A program made the position numbers and the translations under genes. Shown piece by piece: positions 63,280-64,000 of a stretch of DNA of 64,000 bases (the stretch's first letter is position 1; each line of letters begins with the position of its first letter). Origin of the DNA: JAHEAO01 sp942492375 (GTDB taxonomy: Bacteria > Pseudomonadota > Alphaproteobacteria > Rhodobacterales > Rhodobacteraceae). The notes below the pieces were generated by a model, which saw only the letters and a list, made by a program, of their open reading frames with translations, made no database searches and was not told the DNA's origin. The stretch is taken from NCBI GenBank assembly GCA_942492375.1, contig CALOEL010000014.1:620001-684000 (forward strand), read 5' to 3'.

Positions 63280-64000
63280 TCAAACGCCAGAGATGGCTTT
63301 GATTTCCAGAAAATCCTCGATTCCGAAATGCCCGCCCTCGCGGCCATTGCCGGACATCTTGTAGCCGCCGAACGGACTGCCATAGCCCGCGCTGACGCCG
63401 TTGACGTGAACCATGCCGGCGCGAAGCTGATCGGCGACACGCTTGGCGCGCGCGGCATCCTTTGTCTGCACGTAAGCTGCAAGGCCGTAGGGCGTGTCGT
63501 TGGCGATCTCTATCGCCTCGTCCTCGGTCTCGAACGGGATCATCGCCAGAACCGGACCAAAGACCTCCTCGCGCGCGATGCGCATGTCGTTCGACACATC
63601 GGTGAAGATGGTCGGCTTGACGAAATAGCCGCGGTTCATTCCGTCAGGCTTACCGGTGCCGCCGACGAGCAGTTTCGCGCCTTCGTCGATTCCGGCCTGG
63701 ATAAGTTCCTGCACCTTCTCGTACTGCATCTGGCTTACCAGCGGGCCGATATGGTTGCCGTTTTCGGCCGGGTTGCCGACCTTCTGGCCCTCGCCGACGC
63801 TTTTGGCGACGCCGACGGCTTTGTCCCAGATCGACTTCTCGACCAGCATCCGGGTCGGCGCGTTGCACGACTGGCCGGTATTCTGGAAGCAGTGCCGGAC
63901 ACCGCGCTTCACCGCATCCTCCACATCCGAATCCGCGAAAACGAGGTTCGGGGATTTGCCGCCCAGTTCCAGGGTCACGCGCTTGACGGTCGCCGCCGCG
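63280..64000 (-). CDS. NAD(P)-dependent aldehyde dehydrogenase, C-terminal part
   Basis: The frame continues past the right window edge; about 240 residues are present. TLELGGKSPNLVFADSD contains the catalytic Glu and FQNTGQSCNAPTRMLV the nucleophilic Cys, followed by EEVFGPVLAMIPFETEDEAI, GLAAYVQTKD and the closing PFGGYKMSGNGREGGHFGIE. It converts an aldehyde into a carboxylate and would fit as the step after the aminotransferase of this island. Convergent with the 75-aa gene. Confidence 0.9.
   Translation of the reverse strand, partial: AAATVKRVTLELGGKSPNLVFADSDVEDAVKRGVRHCFQNTGQSCNAPTRMLVEKSIWDKAVGVAKSVGEGQKVGNPAENGNHIGPLVSQMQYEKVQELIQAGIDEGAKLLVGGTGKPDGMNRGYFVKPTIFTDVSNDMRIAREEVFGPVLAMIPFETEDEAIEIANDTPYGLAAYVQTKDAARAKRVADQLRAGMVHVNGVSAGYGSPFGGYKMSGNGREGGHFGIEDFLEIKAISGV

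Noticed and set aside
1..64000. CRISPR arrays, tRNA, rRNA, insertion sequences, prophage or attachment sites
   Set aside because: Read through for regular repeats, cloverleaf-like stretches and transposase or integrase motifs; none was convincing. A tool-based scan could still find a weak one.

Overview
The window looks like chromosomal DNA of an alphaproteobacterium of the Rhodobacterales (Roseobacter/Paracoccaceae type). The support is the high GC with strong third-position G/C bias, a MipZ division-plane ATPase instead of a Min system, a TRAP-TAXI transporter with a fused permease and a DUF3394-like tail, a 180-kDa-class NAD-glutamate dehydrogenase, and a formate dehydrogenase locus with the accessory genes typical of this group (DUF3305, DUF3306, DUF6494, DUF6505, TorD-like, Tat target peptide). 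No rRNA, tRNA, CRISPR array, insertion sequence or phage gene was recognised.

Layout. 1-6.8 kb: end of a LysR regulator, a glutamate dehydrogenase gene broken by many frame changes in one 1.2-kb patch, a small unknown gene and mipZ. 7.0-19.7 kb (all minus strand): TAXI binding protein, TRAP permease, UspA protein, nitrilase-family amidohydrolase, Orn/Lys/Arg-type decarboxylase, ATP-grasp ligase, C45 (Ntn) hydrolase, class III aminotransferase and a metallophosphoesterase. This reads like an import-and-modify pathway for an amino acid or amine; three of its genes carry indels in the sequence as given. 20.1-24.5 kb: a small DUF2892-like membrane protein with an RND efflux adaptor and pump behind a clear promoter with an overlapping inverted repeat. 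24.7-31.3 kb: a dipeptide/oligopeptide ABC importer with an M24 peptidase in the operon. 31.3-32.8 kb: a MscS channel and MsrA.

33.0-50.2 kb is a respiratory formate dehydrogenase island: a tungstate importer (tupBCA), an excisionase-HTH/molybdate-binding-domain regulator, a cofactor and accessory operon on the minus strand, a TupA-like/cytochrome c fusion, a 4Fe-4S dicluster protein, DUF3305/DUF3306/TorD, and fdh alpha, beta and gamma, followed by a WD40-cytochrome c fusion and a 41-residue membrane peptide. The catalytic metal ligand is cysteine, not selenocysteine.

50.3-64 kb is a second catabolic island: a Rieske oxygenase, class III aminotransferase, polyamine-type ABC importer, TetR regulator, SAM methyltransferase, two CrtI-like FAD oxidoreductases, a GcvT-like folate-dependent protein, a 75-residue protein and an aldehyde dehydrogenase. 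Three related 16-bp elements sit in three promoter regions of this island and suggest one TetR regulon. The substrate is not determined; an N-methylated or quaternary amine is the best guess.
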